Assembly (NCBI RefSeq): GCF_000311725.1
Contig: NZ_HE978512.1
Span: forward strand, 467,218-531,217
DNA from: Robertmurraya massiliosenegalensis JC6
GTDB taxonomy: Bacteria; Bacillota; Bacilli; Bacillales; Cytobacillaceae
Length of the DNA: 64,000 nt
Direction: 5' to 3'
Under the pieces are notes generated by a model. It searched no databases. It worked only from the letters and a program-made list of their open reading frames with translations, and was not told the origin of the DNA. A program made the translations under genes and the position numbers. Positions 36,134 through 44,834 of this stretch are shown here, piece after piece (the first letter of the stretch is position 1; each line of letters opens with the position of its first letter).

Positions 36134-37153
36134 ATGCCAACTAACAAGATTCTTCTTACATCATCCGAACTTGCTGCACTTTGGACGTCCTATATGCAAA
36201 ATAGTATGTCGATTCAATTTTTGAGCTTTTTATTAAATACGATTGAAGATCCAGAGGGAAAAGAGATTGTTGAAAAGGGATATCGCATTTCATCTACACA
36301 TCTAGCACAAATAACCGACATGTTTCAGGCGGAGAATATACCGATTCCTACGGGGTTTACTGATCATGATGTGAACATAAATGCACCTCGCTTATATTCG
36401 GATACATTTATGATGACTTATTTAAATCATATGTCTAAAACTGGTATGCTCGGTTATAGTAGTTTTTTAAGCATGAGTACGAGAAATGACATTCGGAAAA
36501 TATTCAAGGATGTCCTTTTTATGACCTCTGATTTATTTGATGAAAGTTCTAAAATACTCCTTGAAAAAGGATTATATGTCCGCTCTCCTTATATCAATTA
36601 CCCCACAGAAAAAGATTTTATTGATAGTAAAAGTTATTTAAGTGGACTGAATCCATTCTCGAATAAACGACCATTAAATGCCGTAGAATTAGCTCATTTA
36701 CATACAAATATCCAAACGAACATTATGGGGACTAAACTATCAATAAGCTTTGCCCAATCTTCTCCAACAAAAGAAGTGCAAAAATTAATGTTTAGAGGGA
36801 AAGAGATTTCTGAAAAGCATGTGGAAATTTTTACAGACATTTTACTCGACAATCATACTCAGCCTCCCCTTTCATCGGATGTTGCCGTAACGAATTCAAC
36901 AACACAAGTATTTTCCGATAAACTTATCCTTTTCCATCAATGCATGCTAACCGCTTTAGGTAGCGGTAATTATGCAACCGCAGCCGCAGCAAGTCAAAGA
37001 AATGATTTAATCGTGAACTATGAACGGCTTTCACTTGAAATTGGACAGTATGCAAAAGATATTGCCAATTTCATGATTGAAAATAAATGGCTTGAACAAC
37101 CACCAGGAACGATTGATGTTGAAAAATTAGCACAGAATAAGAAGGGGAATTAA
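36134..37153 (+). CDS. DUF3231 tandem-domain protein
   Basis: A 339-residue protein made of two homologous DUF3231 halves (about 1-165 and 180-335). Each half has a conserved start (SSELAALWTSYMQNSMSIQFLS versus AVELAHLHTNIQTNIMGTKLS) and four-helix-bundle character like a ferritin fold. Such proteins are common in spore formers and are found in spore coat fractions; their function is unproven. A small membrane-protein gene follows 28 bp downstream. Confidence 0.85.
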   Translation: MPTNKILLTSSELAALWTSYMQNSMSIQFLSFLLNTIEDPEGKEIVEKGYRISSTHLAQITDMFQAENIPIPTGFTDHDVNINAPRLYSDTFMMTYLNHMSKTGMLGYSSFLSMSTRNDIRKIFKDVLFMTSDLFDESSKILLEKGLYVRSPYINYPTEKDFIDSKSYLSGLNPFSNKRPLNAVELAHLHTNIQTNIMGTKLSISFAQSSPTKEVQKLMFRGKEISEKHVEIFTDILLDNHTQPPLSSDVAVTNSTTQVFSDKLILFHQCMLTALGSGNYATAAAASQRNDLIVNYERLSLEIGQYAKDIANFMIENKWLEQPPGTIDVEKLAQNKKGN

Positions 37154-37181
37154 TCTCTAATTTTAAAAAAAAGGTGATTAC

Positions 37182-37331
37182 ATGTTTAACTTTCAAATAC
37201 GTCGATTACTGATCGCCAGCACGATTTTATCAACCCTTTTTAGCTTCGTCGTAATTGCGCTTACGGTGTACCACCATTTCACCATCACTGATATGCTAAG
37301 CTCTATAAAGGAAAAGAAGCACTCTGAATAA
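37182..37331 (+). CDS. Small single-pass membrane protein
   Basis: A 49-residue frame: short basic N-terminus (MFNFQIRR), one hydrophobic helix (LLIASTILSTLFSFVVIALT, residues 9-28) and a charged tail ending KEKKHSE. AAGGTG lies 8 nt before the ATG. Its last codons form the left arm of a terminator. I recognise no family. It probably shares the DUF3231 transcript. Confidence 0.55.
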   Translation: MFNFQIRRLLIASTILSTLFSFVVIALTVYHHFTITDMLSSIKEKKHSE

Positions 37332-37346
37332 GAGAGCTTCTTTTTC
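37312..37346. terminator. Terminator of the DUF3231/small-protein unit
   Basis: Stem AAAGAAGC...TCT / AGA...GCTTCTTT around 37314-37342 with a T-run on the plus strand and an A-run to the left, so it can also stop transcription of the convergent sugar dehydrogenase gene. Confidence 0.8.
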
Positions 37347-37387
37347 ATTTGCTGTTTTCGTAAATGTTGACGGAAAGAGCCTTTCCC

Positions 37388-38449
37388 TTACATCTTATTT
37401 AATTCAACTTTATATAACCGATCATCGCCATCTTCAGGATTACCTCGACCATCTGTATTATTAGATACGAAGTAAAGGATGCCTTCTTCAATATAAATAT
37501 CCCGAACTCTTCCTACACCTGAAACGACCTCTTTTGTCTCTTTCGTTTCAAGATCGAACTCACGAACGGCGTTCCCCCTCAAGGTTGCCACATAGAGCTT
37601 TCCATCATAATAGGCCATCCCCGATGGTGCCCAAGTCATGTCTGAACCAGATTGATAAAGGGGCGATTCCACACCTTCCTGCTTTTCATCTCCAACAATC
37701 GCCGGCCAGCCATAATTGCCAGCTGCTTTGATAAGATTAATTTCATCATGGGCAGATGGACCGTGCTCACTCGCATAGAGCATTCCATCATCCGTCCAAG
37801 TAAGCCCTTGTGGGTTACGGTGCCCATAGCTATAGACATAGGAATCATCAAAAGGATTATCTTCAGGAATCGATCCATCTAAATTCAAACGCAGAATTTT
37901 TCCACCTAATGACTGAACATCTTGTGCAATTTCAGGATCGGTCGCAGCATCGCCAGTTGTTGCATACAATTTGTCATCAGGTCCAAACTTTAAGCGTCCT
38001 CCGTGATGATACTGTCCACTTGGAACTCGGTCCAAAAGTAGCTTTTCTTCCTTCCAAACGTCGTCTTTTAAGGTTAGCGTGACAATCCGATTATATTGCC
38101 CGGAATCGTCCTTATAGGTGTAATAAGCAAATGCCATCTTTGTTTTTGCAAAATCAGGGGCAAGAACAAAACCGAGAAGTCCTGCTTCTGCTGCAGTTGC
38201 TAATGACTTCTTCAACTCCACCTTTTGTCTGGACTGAGTATCACCCTCGATTTTCATGACCGTTCCACTTCGTTCACTAATATAAAACGTTGAATTTATT
38301 TGATTAATAGCCCATGGAATTTGTAGGTTCTCAGCCACTATCTCAACGCTCGTATTTTTGACGGCTACCTCTTCACTTTCATGATCATTTCCACCTGAAC
38401 ATGAAGCCAAAATCAAAACCAATAACAATAGGATTCCTTTTTTCATCAA
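37388..38449 (-). CDS. PQQ-type sugar dehydrogenase-like lipoprotein
   Basis: A 353-residue lipoprotein (lipobox LILASCSGG, Cys16) of the glucose/sorbosone dehydrogenase family, a six-bladed beta propeller. Visible signatures: IPWAINQI at the start, AEAGLLGFVLAPDF (about 87-100), YHHGGRLKFGPDDKLYATTGDA (the HHGGxLxFGPDG motif, about 147-168), YSYGHRNPQGL (about 206-216) and SEHGPSAHDEINL. Whether it binds PQQ and which sugar it uses cannot be told. Last gene of a minus-strand group with the HAD and AlkD genes. Confidence 0.88.
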   Translation of the reverse strand: MMKKGILLLLVLILASCSGGNDHESEEVAVKNTSVEIVAENLQIPWAINQINSTFYISERSGTVMKIEGDTQSRQKVELKKSLATAAEAGLLGFVLAPDFAKTKMAFAYYTYKDDSGQYNRIVTLTLKDDVWKEEKLLLDRVPSGQYHHGGRLKFGPDDKLYATTGDAATDPEIAQDVQSLGGKILRLNLDGSIPEDNPFDDSYVYSYGHRNPQGLTWTDDGMLYASEHGPSAHDEINLIKAAGNYGWPAIVGDEKQEGVESPLYQSGSDMTWAPSGMAYYDGKLYVATLRGNAVREFDLETKETKEVVSGVGRVRDIYIEEGILYFVSNNTDGRGNPEDGDDRLYKVELNKM

Positions 38450-38473
38450 ACTCCTCCCTTGTATTCGGAAGAA

Positions 38474-39325
38474 CTAGTTGATGGCATCCAAGATCGCTTT
38501 TGCGACACCACTTTCCTCATTCGTTGTCGTAACAAAATGACATTGCTCTTGAATGTACGTATCCGCATTCCCCATTGCCACTGCTCTTCCCACTCTTTGG
38601 AACATTGATAAATCATTATAATTATCGCCAATGGCCATTGTATCCATAAGTGAAATTCCTTTTTCCTTCGTAAAGGTATCTAAAGCAATCCCTTTTTGCG
38701 CTTCGATTCCGTTAATTTCTAAGTTTTCTTTCCCCGAAGAGCTTAAAGCAATGCCGTCCATCCCTTTAAGTTGCTCTTCTACCTTTTTCAACTCTTCTGC
38801 CTGAAAGGAGAAAGCTAATAATTTATAAATATGATACTCTTCTTGTTCAAAAATAAAATCAGCATTCTCCACTGCTTTAATAAAATTCAATCGTTCTTGT
38901 AAAATCGCTTCAATTTTTTCAATCTCTACTACTTCATTCTTTTTTGAAGCGTATTCCTTAAACAGATTGATCCCTTTTTCCATATCGACTGTAAAAATTC
39001 CTTTATTCGTAAAAAACTCTACATAAATATCACTTTCAGCAAGAATCTTCAATGCCCGCTTGGCTACTTCTTTCTCAAGAGGGCTGTTGGCAACAATGTC
39101 TCCTTCAAGTGAGCGGACTTCCGCTCCATTAGCACAAATAACAGGACAAACGATTCCTGCTTCTTTTAAAATATAGATCGCTTCTGGATAAGAGCGACCA
39201 GTGGCAATGACGACTTCAATCCCTTTTTCCTGTGCTGCTTTGATCGCTTTTCTATTTTCTTCTGTAATTTCATGCTCTTTCGTTAATAATGTCCCATCCA
39301 TATCAATCGCTACGCATTTAATCAT
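38474..39325 (-). CDS. Cof-type HAD-IIB sugar-phosphate phosphatase
   Basis: A 283-residue HAD-superfamily phosphatase. Motif I DMDGTLLTKEHEI (Asp8), motif II VIATGRSYPEA (about 36-46), and motif IV GDNYNDLSMF (about 235-244) are intact; the C2B cap lies between. Family members dephosphorylate sugar phosphates or flavin precursors; the substrate is unknown. Located 24 bp upstream of the sugar dehydrogenase gene. Confidence 0.9.
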   Translation of the reverse strand: MIKCVAIDMDGTLLTKEHEITEENRKAIKAAQEKGIEVVIATGRSYPEAIYILKEAGIVCPVICANGAEVRSLEGDIVANSPLEKEVAKRALKILAESDIYVEFFTNKGIFTVDMEKGINLFKEYASKKNEVVEIEKIEAILQERLNFIKAVENADFIFEQEEYHIYKLLAFSFQAEELKKVEEQLKGMDGIALSSSGKENLEINGIEAQKGIALDTFTKEKGISLMDTMAIGDNYNDLSMFQRVGRAVAMGNADTYIQEQCHFVTTTNEESGVAKAILDAIN

Positions 39326-39346
39326 TGTTGTACCATCCTTTGCTTG

Positions 39347-40009
39347 TTATATATATTTGCTTCCTTCACGAATACTCAAGTTTGATAGCGGAGTGGTTCC
39401 AATGAAATGTCTAACAAACTGTGGATTCGTCTTCGAGTATTCTCGTAAAGCCCAACCAATCGCCTTGCGAATAAAGAACTCCTTTTCTTGAGCATTTTCC
39501 TTTATGTATCGGGATAACAGCTCTTCATTTGTTCGTTCCTTATATTTTAACTGGAACAAGATCGCTGTTCTTCTTAACCAAATATCATCACTTATTGCCC
39601 ACTGCTCAATTTTATCTGGGATCACTTCAGGATATTTTGTTGCTATGTATCCAACAAGCTTTGGAGCAATCGTATCCACTGTATCCCACCACGATTTTGT
39701 TGTAATGAGATTTTCTAACAACTCCAAGTCTGAGCGTTGTAGTTTTTTTACCATCTTTTCTAGATAATATAATGCTGCATATTGGTATTCTCTTGCATCT
39801 TTCTCCCAGAGAGAAAGGATAAAATTCTGTTGTAAAGGTTTATTGAGAATCCCTGATGTCTGAAAAAATCCCTTGAGGAGTACCTTACGTTCTGGCGTTT
39901 TAATTCCAAGATAAGGGAACTGGTCACGCATATATTTTTCCATCGGTCCCGCATGTTCTTCATTCCGATTCTTTTCAAACAATTTCTCTAATTCCACTAC
40001 CCAATCCAA
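39347..40009 (-). CDS. AlkD-like DNA alkylation repair protein
   Basis: A 220-residue all-helical HEAT-like repeat protein of the AlkD family, whose members excise alkylated bases such as 3- and 7-methylpurines. Features: PYLGIKTPERKVLLKGFF (about 30-47), TTKSWWDTVDTIAPKLVG (about 102-119) with the catalytic Asp and aromatic residues, and FIRKAIGWALREYSKTNP (about 174-191). Length is typical. It precedes the HAD gene by 21 bp. Confidence 0.9.
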   Translation of the reverse strand: MDWVVELEKLFEKNRNEEHAGPMEKYMRDQFPYLGIKTPERKVLLKGFFQTSGILNKPLQQNFILSLWEKDAREYQYAALYYLEKMVKKLQRSDLELLENLITTKSWWDTVDTIAPKLVGYIATKYPEVIPDKIEQWAISDDIWLRRTAILFQLKYKERTNEELLSRYIKENAQEKEFFIRKAIGWALREYSKTNPQFVRHFIGTTPLSNLSIREGSKYI

Positions 40010-40091
40010 TTCCGCTCCTCCTATCTACCTTTACATTGTAAGAGTTTCGAAAGAGATAATCCAATAATTAAGAAAAAATTTACATTCATAC

Positions 40092-40122
40092 TTGTAGCTA
40101 ACGTTACGTTAGGATTTATGAT
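40092..40122 (+). promoter_or_regulatory. MerR-type promoter with a 19-bp spacer
   Basis: TTGTAG (40092-40097) and TATGAT (40117-40122) are separated by 19 bp, and the spacer contains the palindrome CTAACGTTACGTTAG (40098-40112). Overlong spacers with a central dyad are the hallmark of MerR-family promoters, so the MerR gene just downstream should control itself and the ABC exporter. Confidence 0.85.
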
Positions 40123-40146
40123 ACAAATAGATAGGAGGGATAATAG

Positions 40147-40917
40147 ATGGCTACTACATATTCCATTGGGGAATTCGCAAAAAAGACAGGATTAACAGTA
40201 AGAACGCTGCATTATTATGATGAAATTGACATTCTTAAACCTACAATTATTTCAGACAAGGGGAGAAGATTTTACACAGAGGAGAACCTTATTACGTTAC
40301 AAAAAATCACAACTTTAAAATTCCTTGGTTACTCACTTGAAGAAATAAAGGTCTTTCTCCGCTCAGAAAAGTGGGATTTGAGGGAATCTCTTTCTTTACA
40401 AAAACAAGCGATGGTCGAGCAAAAAAAGCAGCTTGAACAGGTCATTAAAGCATTGGATCATGCTTTATATGTGGTTGATCACCATGAGGAAGTCGAAGCT
40501 TCGATCTTTATTACATTAATTAACGGAATTCAAATGGAAAAAGAGCATAAAAAGTTACTATCCGAATTGATTGATGAGGAAAAAGTTGAGCAAATTTATA
40601 GTAGTTCGGATCAAAAACAACAGGAAATTGAGAAAGAAACAGTTAGAATATTATCGGAATTGAAAGAACTGTATGGAACTGATCCTGAATCTAGTAAGGT
40701 GCAATCATTAATCGAACAGCAAGTTGACTTAATCATTGAATTAACAGGCGGTGACCTTCATTTTCTAGAAGAGATTAAAGATGTCGAAATAGATGACGAA
40801 GAGTGGCTAGTTCCACTTCCTTTTTCAAAAGAAGTGGAGGAATGGATTTTCAAAGGCATGGAAATTAATTTGCAGAAAAGAGGGATTACGATTAATGGAA
40901 GAAAAAATGAGCACTAA
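40147..40917 (+). CDS. MerR-family regulator of the ABC exporter
   Basis: A 256-residue regulator. The N-terminal winged HTH is standard (YSIGEFAKKTGLTVRTLHYYDEIDIL, about 5-30), followed by a long dimerisation coiled coil (about 85-125) and a helical effector domain (about 130-250) rich in acidic residues, similar in place to TipA-type drug-sensing domains. It overlaps the start of the ABC exporter by 23 nt, so both are translated from one mRNA. Confidence 0.88.
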   Translation: MATTYSIGEFAKKTGLTVRTLHYYDEIDILKPTIISDKGRRFYTEENLITLQKITTLKFLGYSLEEIKVFLRSEKWDLRESLSLQKQAMVEQKKQLEQVIKALDHALYVVDHHEEVEASIFITLINGIQMEKEHKKLLSELIDEEKVEQIYSSSDQKQQEIEKETVRILSELKELYGTDPESSKVQSLIEQQVDLIIELTGGDLHFLEEIKDVEIDDEEWLVPLPFSKEVEEWIFKGMEINLQKRGITINGRKNEH

Positions 40918-42652
40918 TCATGTGAAATCTTTTTGGGCGCTACTTAAGAGCACCCATCCACCAAAAGGAATTTTTGTTCTTGCCATTACATTAGCTCTAC
41001 TGGAAACAGCTGCAGGGCTTGTTCTCCCTTTGTTCACCCGATCATTAGTCGATCAGCTCGCTCAATCCGCCCTTGAAATCTCTTTGATAGTTTTACTCGG
41101 GCTGGCATTTGTCGTCCAAACGATTTCATCTGGATTTTCCTATTATTTCATGACCTATATCGGCGAATCGATTGTTGCTTCCATTCGAAAACGACTTTGG
41201 GATCATATTATCCACTTGCCCATTCCCTATTTTGATGAGCATCAATCAGGAGAAACAATGAGTCGTGTCTCACAGGATACAAACACAGTGAAAACGTTGA
41301 TCACCCAACACCTAATCACATTTGTCACTGGGATTATTTCTATTATTGGAGCAGTCGCCATTCTATTAATTATCGACTGGAGAATGACACTGATCATGAT
41401 TACTTCTGTCCCTATTGCTATTGTTGTCATTATGCCACTCGGGCAAAAAATGTACAAAATCTCCAAGGCCACACAAGACGAGATGGCCCATTTCACTGCC
41501 AATTTAGGTCGGGTTCTTGCCGATATTCGGCTCGTTAAAGCCTACCATGCCGAGGATGCCGAAAAAGAAAAAGGAGCGAAAGGGATTCGCCATTTGTTTC
41601 AATATGGATTAAAGGAAGCACGTATTCTCGCCGTGATTTCTCCCTTTATGACGTTTATTATCATGCTTGTTCTCATTGTCCTTATTGGCTACGGGGGTGT
41701 GCGTGTCGCTTCTGGTGCCTTATCTGCTGGTTCACTTGTGGCAATTATTATTTACATGTTTCAAATTGTTGTTCCCTTTAGCCAAATGGCTACCTTTTTT
41801 ACTGCCTTCCAAAAAGCTATGGGGGCAACCGAACGCATTCAAGGGATTTTGTCCATTCCCCAAGAACCATCAGCCAATGGTGTTTCGGTTAAAAATGCGA
41901 CTAAACCTCTTATTTTCCATGATGTTTCTTTTTCCTATAAAGAACATGATCCGATTATAAAAAATGTTTCTTTTGTCGCTCCGTCTGGGAAAACAACCGC
42001 CTTTGTCGGGCCAAGTGGAAGTGGAAAAACGACTTTATTTGCTTTATTAGAACGTTTTTATCAAGCAACAGCAGGGGAAATCCAATTAGGCGACGATTCC
42101 ATTGAAGTATTTGACCTATCTTCATGGCGAGGACAAATTGGCTATGTCTCTCAAGAAAGTCCCATTATGTCTGGTACGATACGAGATAATATTACGTACG
42201 GACTTGATCGCAAAGTGTCTGATCAAGAGGTTCTCGATGCGGCAAAACAAGCAAATGCGGCAGAATTCATTGAACGCCTTCCTCAAAAGTTCGAGACGGA
42301 AGTTGGCGAAAGAGGAATTAAATTATCGGGTGGTCAAAGACAGCGAATTGCAATTGCACGAGCCTTAATTAAGGATCCAAAGATTCTTCTCCTTGACGAA
42401 GCTACTTCCAATCTTGATAGTGCATCAGAAGAACTTGTGCAAAAAGCACTGAATCTTTTGATGGAAGGTAGAACCACTCTCGTTATCGCTCATCGCCTTT
42501 CAACCGTTGTGGATGCGGATCAAATCATTGTATTAGAGCACGGAGAAGTAACTGGCATTGGTACACATCGTGAGCTCCTTCAAAAGCATAGCTTGTATAA
42601 AAGATTAGCAGAACAACAGCTCAAAAATGAACTGAACCACCAATCATCATGA
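40895..42652 (+). CDS. ABC multidrug exporter (half-transporter, BmrA/LmrA type)
   Basis: A 585-residue fused permease-ATPase. Six transmembrane helices occupy residues 20-310, and the nucleotide-binding domain has Walker A GPSGSGKTT (about 371-379), Q-loop YVSQESP, signature LSGGQRQRIAIARAL (about 474-488), Walker B ILLLDEATSNLD (about 495-506) and H-loop AHRLSTV. It should act as a homodimer. Two close ATG codons (40895, 40907) are possible starts. Regulation by the overlapping MerR gene is likely. Confidence 0.92.
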   Translation: MEEKMSTNHVKSFWALLKSTHPPKGIFVLAITLALLETAAGLVLPLFTRSLVDQLAQSALEISLIVLLGLAFVVQTISSGFSYYFMTYIGESIVASIRKRLWDHIIHLPIPYFDEHQSGETMSRVSQDTNTVKTLITQHLITFVTGIISIIGAVAILLIIDWRMTLIMITSVPIAIVVIMPLGQKMYKISKATQDEMAHFTANLGRVLADIRLVKAYHAEDAEKEKGAKGIRHLFQYGLKEARILAVISPFMTFIIMLVLIVLIGYGGVRVASGALSAGSLVAIIIYMFQIVVPFSQMATFFTAFQKAMGATERIQGILSIPQEPSANGVSVKNATKPLIFHDVSFSYKEHDPIIKNVSFVAPSGKTTAFVGPSGSGKTTLFALLERFYQATAGEIQLGDDSIEVFDLSSWRGQIGYVSQESPIMSGTIRDNITYGLDRKVSDQEVLDAAKQANAAEFIERLPQKFETEVGERGIKLSGGQRQRIAIARALIKDPKILLLDEATSNLDSASEELVQKALNLLMEGRTTLVIAHRLSTVVDADQIIVLEHGEVTGIGTHRELLQKHSLYKRLAEQQLKNELNHQSS

Positions 42653-42670
42653 GGATGTCCCAAATTCACG

Positions 42671-42700
42671 ACTCCCACACTAAATGCTGGGAGTTTTTTT
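42671..42700 (+). terminator. Terminator of the MerR/ABC exporter operon
   Basis: Stem ACTCCCA / TGGGAGT (42671-42677 with 42688-42694) followed by seven T. Confidence 0.88.
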
Positions 42701-42753
42701 GGTCTTCTCAAAAACAGGTGGCAAATAATTTTACGGTTGTTAGTTCCTTGACC

Positions 42754-42941
42754 AATAACGGAAGATTTTCCGCTTACGTAGAAAATATCAGTAAAAAGTA
42801 CCAAAATAACAGGAGAAATTCCGCTTATCAATTCCAAAAACATAAAAATAAGCCATTCTGGTCTTCATTAGCGGAAAAACTCCGCTTATTTCTCTGAAAC
42901 GAACTCCATTAAGGCATATAACCGGAAATTTTCCGCTTAAT
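42754..42941. repeat. Dispersed modular repeat, copy B
   Basis: Modules AATAACGGAAGATTTTCCGC (about 42754), AATAACAGGAGAAATTCCGC (about 42803), TTAGCGGAAAAACTCCGCTT (about 42869) and AACCGGAAATTTTCCGCTTA (about 42920) are present. Order and orientation differ from the other copies, so the unit here looks rearranged or inverted. Confidence 0.75.
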
Positions 42942-43003
42942 TTTATGGCGGTCGGTTCCTCGTTTAAGGAAAGTAAAAGTGGTTAAGGCGCTTTACCAAT
43001 CTT

Positions 43004-44008
43004 CTACACTTGCACAGTTTGTTTCTCATGAAATCCCTCTTGGTAAATCCGACTAATAATCGATTCAATATCCGGTTCTTCCACCGTCAAATCTTTTATA
43101 TTATGAGTTTGTGAGATTTGCGTAATCAAGTCAGAGGCAGATACCTCATTGCGATTAAAGCGCAGCCAATAACGATTTCCCTCTTGTTTACTAAGTTCTC
43201 CCCCCCTTACTATAAGAGATTGATCGGCATCCTCCAAATCCACGACGAGGGTCCGCATTTTCCCAAAGCGTTCCTTCACCGCAAGAATTTCTCCATCGTA
43301 GACCTTTTGACCGTGATCAATGAGAACCATTCGTTTACATAGTTTTTCAATGTCCTCCATATCATGGGTCGTTAAAATGACGGTCACTTGCTTTTCTTTA
43401 TTAATCTCTTGAATAAAAGTCCGCATCTTCTCTTTCGCAACCACATCGAGGCCAATTGTTGGTTCATCTAAAAACAGTATCGGCGGATCATGGAGCAAAG
43501 ATGCTGCAATATCGGCTCTCATCCTTTGACCAAGAGAGAGCTGCCTTACTGGTGTATTTAGAAATTCATCAAGACCGAGAATTTCTTGAAAGGTATTCAT
43601 ATTTTCCTTGTAGCGCTGATCGGAAACACGGTAAATTGCCTTCAATAACTCAAATGATTCGATTGTCGGTAGATCCCACCATAGCTGAGTCCGTTGTCCA
43701 AAAACCACTCCGATGTTTTTCGCATTTTCCTGACGATTTTCATATGGAACCATCCCGTTGACCATGACTTGACCAGCTGACGGAACTAAAATTCCTGTGA
43801 GCATTTTTATCGTTGTAGATTTCCCTGCTCCATTAGGACCGATATAGCCAACCATTTCCCCTTTTTCAATCGAAAAGCTAATATCTTTCACTGCTTCTTT
43901 TTTAATGAATTCCCTTTTAATCAAGCTTTTCATTGCTCCGATTATTCCTGTTTCACGCTTAGCAATCATAAATTCTTTTTGTAAGTTGTTTACTTCAATA
44001 ATCGACAT
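43004..44008 (-). CDS. ABC-2 family exporter ATP-binding protein
   Basis: A 334-residue ATPase of the drug-export (DrrA-like) class that works with PF06182-type permeases. Walker A GPNGAGKST (about 56-64), the typical VVFGQRTQLWWDLP Q-loop (about 96-109), signature LSLGQRMRADIAASLL (about 158-173), Walker B ILFLDEPTIGLD (about 178-189) and TTHDMEDIE. A C-terminal regulatory domain of about 90 residues follows. Its stop is near a repeat copy; the two permease genes lie upstream. Confidence 0.9.
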   Translation of the reverse strand: MSIIEVNNLQKEFMIAKRETGIIGAMKSLIKREFIKKEAVKDISFSIEKGEMVGYIGPNGAGKSTTIKMLTGILVPSAGQVMVNGMVPYENRQENAKNIGVVFGQRTQLWWDLPTIESFELLKAIYRVSDQRYKENMNTFQEILGLDEFLNTPVRQLSLGQRMRADIAASLLHDPPILFLDEPTIGLDVVAKEKMRTFIQEINKEKQVTVILTTHDMEDIEKLCKRMVLIDHGQKVYDGEILAVKERFGKMRTLVVDLEDADQSLIVRGGELSKQEGNRYWLRFNRNEVSASDLITQISQTHNIKDLTVEEPDIESIISRIYQEGFHEKQTVQV

Positions 44009-44023
44009 CTTCTCACGTCCTTC

Positions 44024-44830
44024 TTACGATCCGGTACTTTTATATTTGCTTAATCCTAACATCCAAATAAAATAGGCGATGGTGAAAAACACCACCCCGA
44101 CAATTGGGGAAAAATAACCTATATAATTTGGGAAATTGGGCGTTTCTTTATTTAAAATAACCGTCGTCGGAAAATAATTAACAAAGCCAAATGGAATGAC
44201 AAAGGCGGTAATCCATTGAATGAATTTAGGATAAATTGCAAGCGGGTAGTAAGTTAAATTGCGAGCAGGGAACATTGCAACCCAGTAAAATTGCTCCGAT
44301 TTCGTCGTCCAAAAGGCAAGAGCTGAAATCATAACAAGAAGCCCCCCTTGAATCAATACACCTCCAACGATCGCCCCTAAGAGAAATAGCATTTTCCCAA
44401 AAGTCCAATCGAGCTGCAATTGAAAGCTAACAATGACAAACACGATGATACTAAAAAGAAATTGCCCGAACGATGCGATGTCAAACTTCATGGCCATAAA
44501 GTGAAAAAACGGGTTAAGTGGTCGGACCAGGAAACGGTCAAATGTTCCATTTAAAATATACGTATCAAGACTTCGGAAATGGAAAAAGAGGATAATGCAA
44601 AACCCCCATGAAAGAATCGATAAGGCAAAGAGAAAAAGCATTTCGAAAAAATTCCAATCTCCTAAAGTTTGAAACTCGTAAAGCATCACCCACATCGTCA
44701 CAGCTGTTCCTGTATAGGCCGTCATCATGCCAATGATTCTCATTACAAATGCAAAGCGATATTGAAGCTGCGCTCTAATTCCAGCGGCAACAAGAGTAAA
44801 ATATAATCCTATGTATTTTACGATCGGCAT
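44024..44830 (-). CDS. ABC-2 family permease (PF06182 type)
   Basis: A 268-residue six-helix permease. MPIVKYIGLYFTLVAAGIRAQLQYR is the usual family start; FRSLDTYILNGTFDRFLVRPLNP (about 96-118) is the conserved cytoplasmic loop of PF06182 exporters. The ATG at 44830 follows GGGGGATAGGAAG, which overlaps the stop of the upstream permease. With its partner and the ATPase it forms a heteromeric exporter of unknown substrate. Confidence 0.88.
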   Translation of the reverse strand: MPIVKYIGLYFTLVAAGIRAQLQYRFAFVMRIIGMMTAYTGTAVTMWVMLYEFQTLGDWNFFEMLFLFALSILSWGFCIILFFHFRSLDTYILNGTFDRFLVRPLNPFFHFMAMKFDIASFGQFLFSIIVFVIVSFQLQLDWTFGKMLFLLGAIVGGVLIQGGLLVMISALAFWTTKSEQFYWVAMFPARNLTYYPLAIYPKFIQWITAFVIPFGFVNYFPTTVILNKETPNFPNYIGYFSPIVGVVFFTIAYFIWMLGLSKYKSTGS

Positions 44831-44834
44831 CTTC

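Larger units (their letters stand above)
42653..43003. other. Convergent intergenic region carrying repeat copy B
   Basis: A 351-bp gap between convergent ABC genes. It holds a terminator (42671-42700) and one copy of the dispersed repeat (42754-42941). No gene seen. Confidence 0.7.
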
